This document shows, piece after piece, positions 7,366 to 14,097 of a DNA stretch of 35,386 bases; within the stretch, counting starts at the first letter, position 1; each line of letters begins with the position of its first letter. The stretch comes from Candidatus Cryptobacteroides intestinigallinarum. Its GTDB lineage: Bacteria; Bacteroidota; Bacteroidia; Bacteroidales; UBA932. The position numbers were made by a program, and so were the translations under genes. The notes below the pieces were generated by a model. It was given only the letters and a program-made list of their open reading frames with translations, ran no database searches and was not told the DNA's origin. The DNA lies in the NCBI GenBank assembly GCA_017694785.1, contig JADIMK010000030.1, forward strand, positions 1-35,386, given 5' to 3'.

Positions 7366-8091
7366 ATGGAAACCAACAATCTACAGACACAAGGCTACCA
7401 GATGCCACGCATAGGCGACAAAGCGCCTTCATTCGAAGCTGTCACAACACAGGGCAGGATAAGATTTCCAGAAGACTACAGCGGCAAATGGAAGATCCTC
7501 TTCAGCCATCCGGCTGACTTCACGCCTGTCTGCACTTCGGAATTCATGACCTTCGCCTCCAGGGCAGCGGAGTTCGAAGCATTGAACACTCAGCTTGTGG
7601 GACTATCCGTCGACGGACTCTACAGCCACATCGCATGGCTACGCACCATCCAGGAGAAGATTGAGTACAGGGGCATGAAGAATGTCCAGGTGATGTTTCC
7701 TCTGATCGAGGACATAACGATGGATATCGCACGCAGGTACGGGATGATCCAGCCTGGTGAGAGTGCTACACAGGCAGTCAGGGCGGTATTCTTCATCGAC
7801 CCTCAGGATGTCATCCGGACCATCATCTACTATCCTCTTTCCCTCGGAAGGAATTTCGATGAACTGAAGAGGGTGCTTGTGGGACTCCAGACAAGCGACA
7901 AGTTCGGGGTTGCCCTGCCGGCAGACTGGCAGCCGGGAGACGAGGTAATCGTACCTACGGCGGGCTCTTGCGGAGTGGCAAAGAGCCGCATGGACGGAGA
8001 AGAGAAGGACATGCAGTGCTACGACTGGTTCTTCTGCACAAGGCAGCTGCCGAAAGAAAAGATAGAAGAAGGCCTCTACGGAAGCCGATGA
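7366..8091 (+). CDS. Peroxiredoxin of the Prx6/archaeal-type subfamily
   Basis: The 241-residue product has the peroxiredoxin active-site motif HPADFTPVCTSEF, with Pro49, Thr53 and peroxidatic Cys56. Its length and C-terminal arm fit the Prx6 subfamily. The arm ends in MQCYDWFFCT, where Cys218 and Cys224 are spaced C-x5-C like the resolving pair known in archaeal peroxiredoxins such as that of Aeropyrum pernix; a further Cys202 lies before them. It should reduce hydrogen peroxide or organic peroxides in the cytoplasm, probably as a decamer-type ring. Reduction by the thioredoxin encoded 340 bases downstream is likely by context. It is divergent from oxyR and has its own promoter, so peroxide induction is expected. 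Confidence 0.92.
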   Translation: METNNLQTQGYQMPRIGDKAPSFEAVTTQGRIRFPEDYSGKWKILFSHPADFTPVCTSEFMTFASRAAEFEALNTQLVGLSVDGLYSHIAWLRTIQEKIEYRGMKNVQVMFPLIEDITMDIARRYGMIQPGESATQAVRAVFFIDPQDVIRTIIYYPLSLGRNFDELKRVLVGLQTSDKFGVALPADWQPGDEVIVPTAGSCGVAKSRMDGEEKDMQCYDWFFCTRQLPKEKIEEGLYGSR

Positions 8092-8096
8092 CACTG

Positions 8097-8160
8097 TCCG
8101 TCCGGATTTCGTAAGGTGGAACCATCATTCCGGATTGCATAAGATGGACACCATCCGGAC
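8097..8160. repeat. Duplicated ~26-bp unit with inverted ends
   Basis: Two diverged copies of a unit starting CCGGATT and ending near CCATC follow the peroxiredoxin stop. The ends GTCCGGAT and ATCCGGAC also form an inverted repeat. Confidence 0.65.
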
Positions 8161-8185
8161 GTCTGCATATACTCAACATATACCA

Positions 8186-8211
8186 GGAGCCCCTATTACA
8201 ACCGGGGCTCC
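8186..8211 (+). terminator. Terminator hairpin after the peroxiredoxin gene
   Basis: GGAGCCCC and GGGGCTCC form a perfect 8-bp GC-rich stem with a 10-base loop, 95 bases after the stop codon. No true T tract follows, so efficiency is uncertain. Confidence 0.65.
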
Positions 8212-8353
8212 ATAAAAATGATTTCCGCGACGGCCGGGATACATCAAAAACAGACGATACCCCCGACGACAGGGATCAATCTCAAAATTGACAGATCAAA
8301 GTCATATGACATCACAGGCTTGACTAATATACGTCACCTGACAGACTTCATTA

Positions 8354-8408
8354 CAACAAGATCGCAACAAGATCGCAACAAGATCACAACAAGATCGCAA
8401 CAAGATCG
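8354..8408. repeat. 11-bp tandem repeat (5 copies) before the thioredoxin gene
   Basis: Five units of CAACAAGATCG (one with CA at the end) run to 25 bases before the thioredoxin start codon, so they would lie in its mRNA leader. No promoter pair is visible in 8212-8353. Confidence 0.9.
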
Positions 8409-8432
8409 CAACAACATAAAAAGGAAACAAAA

Positions 8433-8789
8433 ATGGCAACAGTACATATCGGGAAAGCAGAATTTCTCAAGAAAGTGTTTGATTATGAAAAAAATCCGCA
8501 GGCATGGAAATTTGAAGGCAGCAAGCCTGCTATAGTTGACTTCTACGCAACCTGGTGCGGTCCGTGCAAGGCTCTTGGTCCGGTACTGGAGGAAGTCTCA
8601 GAAGAGTACGGAGACAGGCTCGACATCTATAAGGTGGATGTGGACAAAGAACAGGAGCTTTCAGGAGTATTCGGGATACGGTCCGTACCGACACTCCTCT
8701 TTATACCTCTGGCAGGACAGCCGACCATGAGCAGCGGGGCACCTTCGAAGATGCAGCTGAAGGATATCATCGAGAAGCATCTGCTGTAG
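8433..8789 (+). CDS. trxA: Thioredoxin
   Basis: The 118-residue product is a single thioredoxin domain with the active site ATWCGPCKALGP (the two Cys near residues 42 and 45), the cis-Pro loop SVPTLLFIP near residue 88, and the expected length. It has no signal peptide, so it acts in the cytoplasm as a disulfide reductant. An N-terminal extension of about 10 residues (ATVHIGKAEFLKKVFDYEKN) is typical of Bacteroidota thioredoxins. The peroxiredoxin upstream is a likely partner. The family's usual FxxG near the C-terminus is altered to SSGAPSKMQL. The stop codon is followed at once by a large inverted repeat. Confidence 0.95.
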   Translation: MATVHIGKAEFLKKVFDYEKNPQAWKFEGSKPAIVDFYATWCGPCKALGPVLEEVSEEYGDRLDIYKVDVDKEQELSGVFGIRSVPTLLFIPLAGQPTMSSGAPSKMQLKDIIEKHLL

Positions 8790-8890
8790 CATGGACGTGG
8801 CCTGGTGGCGCGGCGGGCCTCCCCGCTGAGGCGGGTCCCCTCCCTTTTCGGGAGCCAATGCCGCCATTGCCTTCCAGGCCACGTCCATGC
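8789..8890. repeat. 17-bp perfect inverted repeat with a branched loop
   Basis: Bases 8789-8805 (GCATGGACGTGGCCTGG) pair perfectly with 8874-8890. The 68-base loop contains two more hairpins: CCCGC/GCGGG and CTCCC/GGGAG. The stem begins at the last base of the thioredoxin stop codon. No T tract follows. It could cap the mRNA or be a small repeat element; both are inference. Confidence 0.8.
8823..8860. repeat. Single diverged copy of the 38-bp unit
   Basis: This 38-base segment begins CCGCTGAGG and ends AGCCAATG, exactly like the third 38-bp unit at 13479-13516, with about 28 of 38 positions shared by eye. The bases just before it (CCTCC) also match those before the first unit at 13403. It forms most of the loop of the hairpin at 8789-8890. 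Confidence 0.6.
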
Positions 8891-9132
8891 TGTGTCCAGA
8901 CTACTATATATTCCTTCAATGATATCGTACAATGACAGAACAGAGAATCCGGCGACAGAATCAATACTTCCTTAACCGTCTCGGCCGCAGACCGACTGCT
9001 GGCATCACGGCATCCTGATAATTTCTGACAGTGCGCTCATGGTGTTTTATCAGTGACTTTCAGCGACTCTATCAGTGACTTTATCGGGGACTTTTCTGAA
9101 CTTGTCAGCGACTTTATCGGCGGCTTTTCGAA

Positions 9133-9285
9133 CCCAAAAGCGTCGTGGAAAATATAACTTATTGATATTCAGAGATTCTTACAAAGTGAGATGCTTTTGA
9201 CCCGTTTTTTAATGGTCAAAAGCATCATGCTTTTTATTATTTCATTATAAATCAGCAACTTGCATCTTTACGAGATGCTTTTGGG
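9133..9285. repeat. 153-bp hairpin element, copy A
   Basis: The ends are inverted repeats CCCAAAAGCGTC (9133-9144) and GATGCTTTTGGG (9274-9285). Inside, GATGCTTTTGACC (9190-9202) and GGTCAAAAGCATC (9214-9226) form a perfect 13-bp hairpin with loop CGTTTTTTAAT, followed by a T-rich tract. A third small hairpin GCATCT/AGATGC lies at 9262-9278. It resembles a miniature inverted-repeat element or a bidirectional terminator. Copy B at 13032-13184 has exactly the same length. Confidence 0.8.
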
Positions 9286-9299
9286 TACGGATTCAGCAA

Positions 9300-9440
9300 A
9301 TGTCCTGGACGACTGAATCATTCCTGACCTCCGGAAATCTCCGGAAGACATCGACAAAGGAAATGTCCCGGACGACCAAACGGCCATTGCACAACTGGCT
9401 GTGGCGACAGGACGAAGCGCAAGGCCGAAATGACGAACTG
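9300..9440 (+). pseudogene. Decayed short reading frame of module A
   Basis: In the frame that matches module B the segment reads PDLRKSPEDIDKGNVPD then QTAIAQLAVATGR, but it is broken by a one-base loss near the start, a TGA, and a 13-base insertion after ATGR. Of the last nine base differences from copy B, eight fall in third codon positions, which suggests the frame was once under protein-level selection. I do not recognise the family. Confidence 0.35.
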
Positions 9441-9534
9441 AGACAACTGACCAGGACTACAGACCAGGACAGCTATCCGTGACAAAGAACCGATGCGACG
9501 GACAGGGACAACGGACTGTGGTATCGGGCCGAGG

Positions 9535-9669
9535 CGAAGCAGCAGGATCGAAGCAGCAGGGTCGAAGCAGCAGGGTCGAAGCAAATGACCGAAGCAGCAG
9601 GGTCGAAGCAGCAGGGTCGAAGCAGCAGGGTCGAAGCAACAGGGTCGAAGCAACAGGGTCGAAGCAACT
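9535..9669. repeat. 14-bp tandem repeat (about 10 copies)
   Basis: About ten units of CGAAGCAGCAGGGT, one of them 13 bp long (CGAAGCAAATGAC), end 17 bases from the stop codon of the TonB receptor gene on the other strand. Reading frames in this array are artefacts of the repeat. Confidence 0.92.
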
Positions 9670-9686
9670 GAAAGTTGCAAAGTGGA

Positions 9687-12044
9687 TCACAGGTAGAATT
9701 TGGCGCCGATGAAATATGTCCTCGGCAAGGACGGTCCATAGATGTATGTTGCATCTTTGGCCGGGCCATAGTCCAGGTCGTTCTGATATGCGTCGAGAAT
9801 GTTCTTGACTCCCCCGTTGATTTCGAGCCTGAGGTTTCCTCCAAGATGGAAATCATAGGAGAGCCGGAGTCCGAAGTCCCAGAAATCAGGAGTCATTACT
9901 TCCTCATCCTTTTCTATTGTACCGGCGTTGTGCTGAACAAGCATTCTGCCGGTATAATTGCCGAAAACGGATGCATTGAAATGTGATGTGATGTCGTAGC
10001 TGGCAGTCATGTAGGCATAGTGCTCCGGAGAACGGAACATCATGCGCTGCGGTGCCACGTCTTCCGACCATCTTTCCGGCTGGTCATACATGCTTTTCTG
10101 GAAAGTATAGCCAAGCTGCACATCAAAACGTCCCGGGATGCCGGCCTTCGCTTCCAGCGATACTCCTCCGACCTTTGCACCTGAAGCATTCCGGCGTTCC
10201 TTTATCACATTGCCCTGGGCATCCTCACCGACTTTCTCCAGAGTGAAGATATCCGAAAGCATTGTGTAGAATCCCTCTACGAGCAGATTGGCCCTTACCT
10301 TCCCGAATGAGCGGTACCAGTCGGCCGAGGCGCTCAGACTGTGCGAATATTCCGGTCTGAGTCCTTCTGCAAGACGGATTATCGCCACCTTGTTGTCGAG
10401 AGCATCGATATGTAGGTCTTCATTGTAGGCCTGTGGTGCACGGTAGCCGCTGGACCAGCTGGCCCTCAGGGCGAGGTCGCGGACAGGACTCCAGCGGAAG
10501 TTCACGCGAGGGGACACGACGACCTTTTCCATGAGATTATGCTTGTCCGCCCTGACTCCGACCAGGATGCTGAACTTGTCGTTCTTCCATTCGTTCTGGA
10601 GATATGCTCCTATTGAATTTGTGTTCTGAGTAAAATCACGTCCATAGCCGAGATATCTGTCATGGAGGGCATTATAATTGTCCTCCACACCGGCGGTGAA
10701 CTCGGCCGGCATAAAGAATAGTCGTCTGAAACGGTAGGTGTACTGGACCCCGGCCACTGCCGTCACGTCTGATGTCTTGCCGTATGCGTCAGGGTTCATT
10801 CCTGTACCGTAATAGCTGTCCCTGTCTATTGTCTGGGCAGAGGCGTAGACCGACAGATAATGTCTTTCGTTCGGGGCGAACCACTCGAATGTGAGGCCTC
10901 CGCCGTCTATCTTATGGTTCAGTTGCTCGGCAATCTGCGCCATGTGCGGAGGATTGTCGAAATTGTCCCCTCCCCGCCTGAATTCATGGATATGATGGTA
11001 TTCGGCAGTGAGCCTGGTAGAGCGGCTGAACTTGTAGTATGCCCTGAAGCCGGCTGTCTCCGAGCTGAGTTTCGGGATATCCGAGAATCCGTCGCCGTTC
11101 CTGTCGTAGGAATCCCTGTCCCTGACCATGCCGAAGATATATGCCCCCATCCGGTAGTCATCAGACACAAATGCACCGTTGAATGAAGTATTGAAATCCG
11201 CCGGACCTTTCTCTAACACATTGGTAGTGTTTGAGAGAGAGAATGTGTTGCGTACCGGTTCCTTTGTGATGATATTGACGACGCCCCCTATTGCATTGGC
11301 TCCGAACAGGGCCGAACCTCCTCCTCTGATGACCTCAACCCGTTCGATCATCGACAACGGGAGCTGCTCAAGTCCATATACGGCCGCCAGTGAACTGAAT
11401 ATAGGACGGCTGTCCAGAAGTATCTGCGAATACTGGCCTTCAAGTCCGTTCATCCTGAGCTGGACTGTCCCGCAGTTGCCGCAGTTGTTTTCCACACGCA
11501 GTCCTGACTGGAAGCTCATTGTCTCTGAAAGATTGCAGGAAGCCGTATTCTCAAAGAGCTTTGAAGATACGACATTGACTATTGCCGGAGCTGTCTTTCT
11601 CTGCGTGACGTTCCTGCTCGCAGAGACGACTGTCCCGTCAAGGGAAAGCGACTCTTCCTCAATCTCGAAATTAAGTTCCATCGTCCTGCCCCTGACCAGT
11701 TCAATTGTCTTCTCGGCTGGAGCATAGCCGACATATGCCGTAACCATCGTGACTTTTCCGGTAGGAAGGTCCTTTATGAAATAATGTCCGGTACTGTCTG
11801 TCACCGAACCGATCGTTGTTCCTTTGACCATTACTGCCACATCCTGGAGATGCACCCCTGTCTTCCTGTCAATGACATGACCCACCAGATTTGCATCAGT
11901 CCCTTTCCCGTCAGGAAGTTCTGATGCCGATGGCGTATCTGCTGCCGATGGTACAACTGCTGCCGATGGTACAACTGCTGCCGATGCTGCGTACAATTGT
12001 CCGCCGAGGATTGTCAGCGCCAATCCCAGTATTATATTTTTCAT
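9687..12044 (-). CDS. TonB-dependent outer-membrane receptor with N-terminal regulatory-like domain
   Basis: The 785-residue product has a signal peptide (MKNIILGLALTILGGQLYAA), an Ala/Val/Pro/Ser repeat (SAAVVP-like units, residues about 21-45), a CarboxypepD_reg domain (about 52-135; GHVIDRKTGVHLQDVAVMVK), a plug (about 150-260) with the motif ENNCGNCGTVQLRMNGLEGQ and IERVEVIRGGGSALFG, and a 22-strand-type barrel ending YFIGAKFYL. It imports a substrate with TonB energy. This branch differs from SusC and resembles metal, haem or cobalamin receptors; the CxxC in the plug is notable. A small His-rich membrane protein is encoded just upstream on the same strand, which favours a metal-related ligand by context. 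The N-terminal repeat is an in-frame 18-bp DNA repeat near 11938-11990. Confidence 0.9.
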   Translation of the reverse strand: MKNIILGLALTILGGQLYAASAAVVPSAAVVPSAADTPSASELPDGKGTDANLVGHVIDRKTGVHLQDVAVMVKGTTIGSVTDSTGHYFIKDLPTGKVTMVTAYVGYAPAEKTIELVRGRTMELNFEIEEESLSLDGTVVSASRNVTQRKTAPAIVNVVSSKLFENTASCNLSETMSFQSGLRVENNCGNCGTVQLRMNGLEGQYSQILLDSRPIFSSLAAVYGLEQLPLSMIERVEVIRGGGSALFGANAIGGVVNIITKEPVRNTFSLSNTTNVLEKGPADFNTSFNGAFVSDDYRMGAYIFGMVRDRDSYDRNGDGFSDIPKLSSETAGFRAYYKFSRSTRLTAEYHHIHEFRRGGDNFDNPPHMAQIAEQLNHKIDGGGLTFEWFAPNERHYLSVYASAQTIDRDSYYGTGMNPDAYGKTSDVTAVAGVQYTYRFRRLFFMPAEFTAGVEDNYNALHDRYLGYGRDFTQNTNSIGAYLQNEWKNDKFSILVGVRADKHNLMEKVVVSPRVNFRWSPVRDLALRASWSSGYRAPQAYNEDLHIDALDNKVAIIRLAEGLRPEYSHSLSASADWYRSFGKVRANLLVEGFYTMLSDIFTLEKVGEDAQGNVIKERRNASGAKVGGVSLEAKAGIPGRFDVQLGYTFQKSMYDQPERWSEDVAPQRMMFRSPEHYAYMTASYDITSHFNASVFGNYTGRMLVQHNAGTIEKDEEVMTPDFWDFGLRLSYDFHLGGNLRLEINGGVKNILDAYQNDLDYGPAKDATYIYGPSLPRTYFIGAKFYL

Positions 12045-12061
12045 TTGATTTATAACAGTTT

Positions 12062-12090
12062 ATATGTCCGCACGATGAGGATGCACGGAC
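12062..12090 (-). promoter_or_regulatory. Inverted repeat in the receptor leader
   Basis: ATGTCCG and CGGACAT face each other across 15 bases, 18 bases upstream of the receptor start codon. It could be a regulator site or an mRNA hairpin that controls translation. Confidence 0.35.
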
Positions 12091-12220
12091 ATGGTTTTTC
12101 CAAAGCCGTCAATGAATTGTTGCAATTAGGGCTCCGGGATAAATATTTGTCTGATTGACGATACCCGTCTTATGACGTATATCTTTCTGATGGCGGATGC
12201 CAGTATGAAATCTTCAGATA

Positions 12221-12297
12221 CCAGTACAATAATCACGATACCAGATAATAATCACGATAACAGATAATAATCATGATACCAGATAATAATCACGATA
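12221..12297. repeat. 19-bp tandem repeat (4 copies)
   Basis: Units of CCAGATAATAATCACGATA lie at 12241-12259, 12260-12278 and 12279-12297, with a 20-bp variant before them. They lie between two co-directional minus-strand genes. Confidence 0.9.
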
Positions 12298-12353
12298 TCG
12301 GTCTCATGGCATATACCTGGCCGACAGACGGATCATACAGGCAGAATATCCGT

Positions 12354-12707
12354 TCAGCTGAATGTAATGACCTGGGAGGGAGGTGCCCGAAGGCCGTTGT
12401 AATGAACAGGGAAATCCTTGATATGTCCTTCCGGACAAGGGAAACGAAGCCGAGCGGCAATTACCGGGAAATGTCCCGGCAGAAGTCCGCCGCAGTCCGC
12501 AGGAGTAGCAAGGAATACAGACAGGATCGATATCAGTTTAAGTTCCTGGCTGGTGTGTCCGGATGATGAATTTCCGAACGGATGCGAATGGACAATGATC
12601 TGTCCGTCGACTATGTGTGTATGATAGAAAAGATGCGTACTGCTCCAGAACCCTATGAACAGCACAAGAAGGAAAAACGCTGATGTATTCCGCAGCAGTC
12701 TTTTCAT
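12354..12707 (-). CDS. Small His-rich membrane-anchored protein paired with the TonB receptor
   Basis: From the ATG at 12707 the product is about 117 residues: MKRLLRNTSAFFLLVLFIGF forms one membrane anchor, followed by a His-rich segment (THLFYHTHIVDGQIIVHSHPFG, then GHTSQELKLI) and a tail ending YNGLRAPPSQ. Small Bacteroidota proteins with a HTHIVDG...HSHP core and a C-terminal LRAPP are known to me beside this type of TonB receptor; I recall no proven function. The His cluster could bind a metal such as zinc. The upstream ATG/TTG options are excluded because a strong promoter (12783-12813) overlaps the longer reading frame. It lies 310 bases upstream of the receptor gene on the same strand. 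Confidence 0.7.
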   Translation of the reverse strand: MKRLLRNTSAFFLLVLFIGFWSSTHLFYHTHIVDGQIIVHSHPFGNSSSGHTSQELKLISILSVFLATPADCGGLLPGHFPVIAARLRFPCPEGHIKDFPVHYNGLRAPPSQVITFS

Positions 12708-12782
12708 CATGACAATTGTCTTCTCTTCAACATATCGGCTGGCCGCAATTATAGCACCGGCTATAAATGCAGACATAATGGG

Positions 12783-12813
12783 CAAATATACGGAATGTCA
12801 TCAGATCTGCAAA
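12783..12813 (-). promoter_or_regulatory. Promoter of the His-rich protein/TonB receptor unit
   Basis: In minus sense TTTG (12813-12810) and TATATTTG (12790-12783) are separated by 19 bases, a perfect Bacteroidota promoter. A start near 12777 leaves a leader of about 70 bases and fixes the coding start at 12707 or 12710. Confidence 0.82.
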
Positions 12814-12906
12814 TAACCATTAATAGGAAGCCGATGCCGTCGCTGCTCCAAGGGCAAGTCTGACATCAACGCAGCCTATTACTTTCTGACAATGCTTTCA
12901 TACTCT

Positions 12907-13032
12907 TTTATCGGCGACTTTCCGAACTTTATCGGCGACTTTCCGAACTTTATCGGCGACTTTTCGAACTTTATCGGCGACTTTTCGAACTTTATCGGCG
13001 ACTTTCTGAACTTTATCGGCGACTTTTCGAAC
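12907..13032. repeat. 21-bp tandem repeat (6 copies)
   Basis: Six 21-bp units of the type TTTATCGGCGACTTTTCGAA plus C run without gap into the left end of hairpin element B. As 21 is a multiple of three, the plus strand reads FIGDFSN-like heptads; I regard this as a repeat effect, though the last unit leads into NPKAS in both modules. Confidence 0.93.
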
Positions 13033-13184
13033 CCAAAAGCATCGCATCAAACACAACTTATTAATATTCAATAATTTGTATAAAGAGAGATGCTTTTGAC
13101 CATTAAAAAACGGGGCAAAAGCATATTGCTGATTATTATTTCATTATAAATCAATAATTTACATCTTAACAAGATGCTTTTGGG
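13032..13184. repeat. 153-bp hairpin element, copy B
   Basis: Perfect ends CCCAAAAGCATC (13032-13043) and GATGCTTTTGGG (13173-13184). The inner hairpin is GATGCTTTTGACC (13089-13101) with GGGCAAAAGCAT (13113-13124). Its loop ATTAAAAAACG is the reverse complement of the loop in copy A. The third hairpin is CATCTT/AAGATG at 13162-13176. The length equals that of copy A to the base. Confidence 0.82.
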
Positions 13185-13198
13185 TACGAATTTGGCAA

Positions 13199-13396
13199 AT
13201 GTCCTTGGACGACAGAAACATTCCTGACCGCAGGAAATCTCCGGAAGACATCGACAAAGGAAATGTCCCGGACAACCAGACTGCAATTGCACAGCTGGCG
13301 GTAGCAACAGGCCGAAATGACGTGCTGAGAGGTCCGTGTAACGGACAGAAGAGACAGACAAAAGTGACAGACCAAAGCATCGGACTGAAATGGTAG
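13199..13396 (+). CDS. Short reading frame of module B, possibly a gene remnant
   Basis: The 65-residue frame begins MSLDDRNIPDRRKSPEDIDK and continues GNVPD, QTAIAQLAVATGRNDVL. The same frame is recognisable in module A, where it is disrupted; most recent differences between the copies are synonymous. After about residue 45 the two copies diverge, so the C-terminus here may not be original. I do not recognise the family, and it may be a decayed gene. Confidence 0.3.
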   Translation: MSLDDRNIPDRRKSPEDIDKGNVPDNQTAIAQLAVATGRNDVLRGPCNGQKRQTKVTDQSIGLKW

Positions 13397-13402
13397 ACCT
13401 CC

Positions 13403-13516
13403 CCACCGAGGAGCATGCAGCCGCGTTTAGAAAGCCAATGCCACCGAGGAGCATGCAGCCGCGTTTAGAAAGCCAATGCCGCTGAGGAGCATGCCACACC
13501 GTTTAGGAAGCCAATG
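13403..13516. repeat. 38-bp tandem repeat (3 copies)
   Basis: Units at 13403-13440 and 13441-13478 are identical (starting CCACCGAGGAGCATGC, ending AGCCAATG); the third at 13479-13516 has diverged. A fourth, isolated copy lies at 8823-8860. Confidence 0.92.
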
Positions 13517-13629
13517 CTGCCGGTAAGCTCTGGTGCCGCCGGTAAGCTCTGGTGCCGCCGGTAAGCTCTGGCGCCGCCGGTAAGCTCTGGCGCCGCCGGT
13601 AAGCTCTGGTGCCGCCGGTAAGCTCTGGT
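13516..13629. repeat. 19-bp tandem repeat (6 copies)
   Basis: Six units of GCCGCCGGTAAGCTCTGGT with single-base changes start where the 38-bp array ends, and stop 10 bases from the end of the DUF4359-like gene. Confidence 0.93.
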
Positions 13630-13639
13630 GCAACGAGGA

Positions 13640-14011
13640 CTACTGGAGGACTTCCGCAGCTTCTTCTGCCAATTTATCTGCACTGGCAGTGAAGACATGG
13701 TTGAAGATGCCGACCGAAACCACCTTGGTCTCTCCCCCATAGCTTACCGTACCTATGCTGCAGATGAAATAATCGTCGACCATCAGCATGTTATCTATGA
13801 AAAGTCCGCCGAAAGCGGACACCAGAGCAGAGCCCAAGGCTGAGCCGAGCAGATCATCATCTGAGTCTGATCCCTCAGACAATTCCTTGTCCATAGTCCT
13901 CTGGAGCACATTTTCCAGAGCATTGACATGATCTTCCCTATCCGGGCAAGTGACGGCGCAGATTCCTGCGAGAATAACAAATATCAGAATGGTATACAAT
14001 ACAGCTTTCAT
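13640..14011 (-). CDS. DUF4359-like small secreted or membrane-anchored protein
   Basis: The 123-residue product has an N-terminal hydrophobic helix (VLYTILIFVILAGICAV), then TCPDREDHVNAL, an acidic stretch (SEGSDSDDD), a Gly/Ala-rich helix (LLGSALGSALVSAFGGLF), and a conserved-looking C-terminal half DNMLMVDDYFICSIGTVSYG followed by VVSVGIFNHVFT. The order CPD..H, then a beta-rich segment ending in GIFNHVF, resembles DUF4359 proteins, whose function is unknown. It is monocistronic on the minus strand between repeat arrays. A -7-like element lies 79 bases upstream. Confidence 0.6.
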   Translation of the reverse strand: MKAVLYTILIFVILAGICAVTCPDREDHVNALENVLQRTMDKELSEGSDSDDDLLGSALGSALVSAFGGLFIDNMLMVDDYFICSIGTVSYGGETKVVSVGIFNHVFTASADKLAEEAAEVLQ

Positions 14012-14089
14012 GATCCTGAAGCAATTCTATGGTTATGATGTCAGCAACAATCCTAAAACATGACGTCGGCAACAATATTAAAGTCCGGC

Positions 14090-14097
14090 CAAAGATA
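14090..14097 (-). promoter_or_regulatory. -7 element of the DUF4359-like gene
   Basis: In minus sense TATCTTTG matches TAnnTTTG perfectly. No TTTG is found 19-21 bases upstream, so the promoter is only partly supported. Confidence 0.45.

Larger units (their letters stand above)
9024..9470. repeat. Intergenic module A (paralogue of module B)
   Basis: This region can be aligned along its whole length with 12884-13330. Both start TTCTGACA, continue with decayed or clean 21-bp units (TTTATCGGCGACTTT-like), then a 153-bp hairpin element, then a GACATCGACAAAGGAAATGT-containing block. It lies between the convergent thioredoxin and TonB-receptor genes. Bases 8891-9023 hold nothing I recognise apart from weak similarity to the bases before module B. 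Confidence 0.8.
12045..12353. other. Gap between the His-rich protein and the TonB receptor genes
   Basis: It contains an inverted repeat at 12062-12090 and the 19-bp array at 12221-12297. I see no cobalamin or other riboswitch core in minus sense and no clear promoter, so the receptor may be read from the promoter upstream of the small protein. Confidence 0.55.
12884..13330. repeat. Intergenic module B (paralogue of module A)
   Basis: It is co-linear with 9024-9470: TTCTGACA start, 21-bp units (six clean copies here), a 153-bp hairpin element, and the short reading-frame block. Homology fades after about 13330. It lies downstream of the DUF4359-like gene and upstream of the His-rich gene promoter. 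Confidence 0.8.

Noticed and set aside
9318..9856. Minus-strand frames with LLLRPCCFDPAAS-like repeats
   Set aside because: They translate the 14-bp array and extend into the receptor gene out of frame.
12045..12353. Cobalamin riboswitch before the TonB receptor
   Set aside because: No B12-box-like conserved core was found on the minus strand; the gap is dominated by a tandem repeat.
12708..12785. N-terminal extension of the His-rich protein
   Set aside because: It starts with a TTG inside the -7 element of a well-matched promoter, so it would lie upstream of the transcript start.
12892..13074. Plus-strand 60-residue frame of FIGDFSN heptads
   Set aside because: It arises because the 21-bp unit is a multiple of three; the same region in module A does not keep the frame throughout.
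13427..13740. Minus-strand reading frames with RAYRRHQSLPAAPELTGG-like repeats
   Set aside because: They translate the 19-bp and 38-bp arrays and overlap the end of the DUF4359-like gene in another frame.
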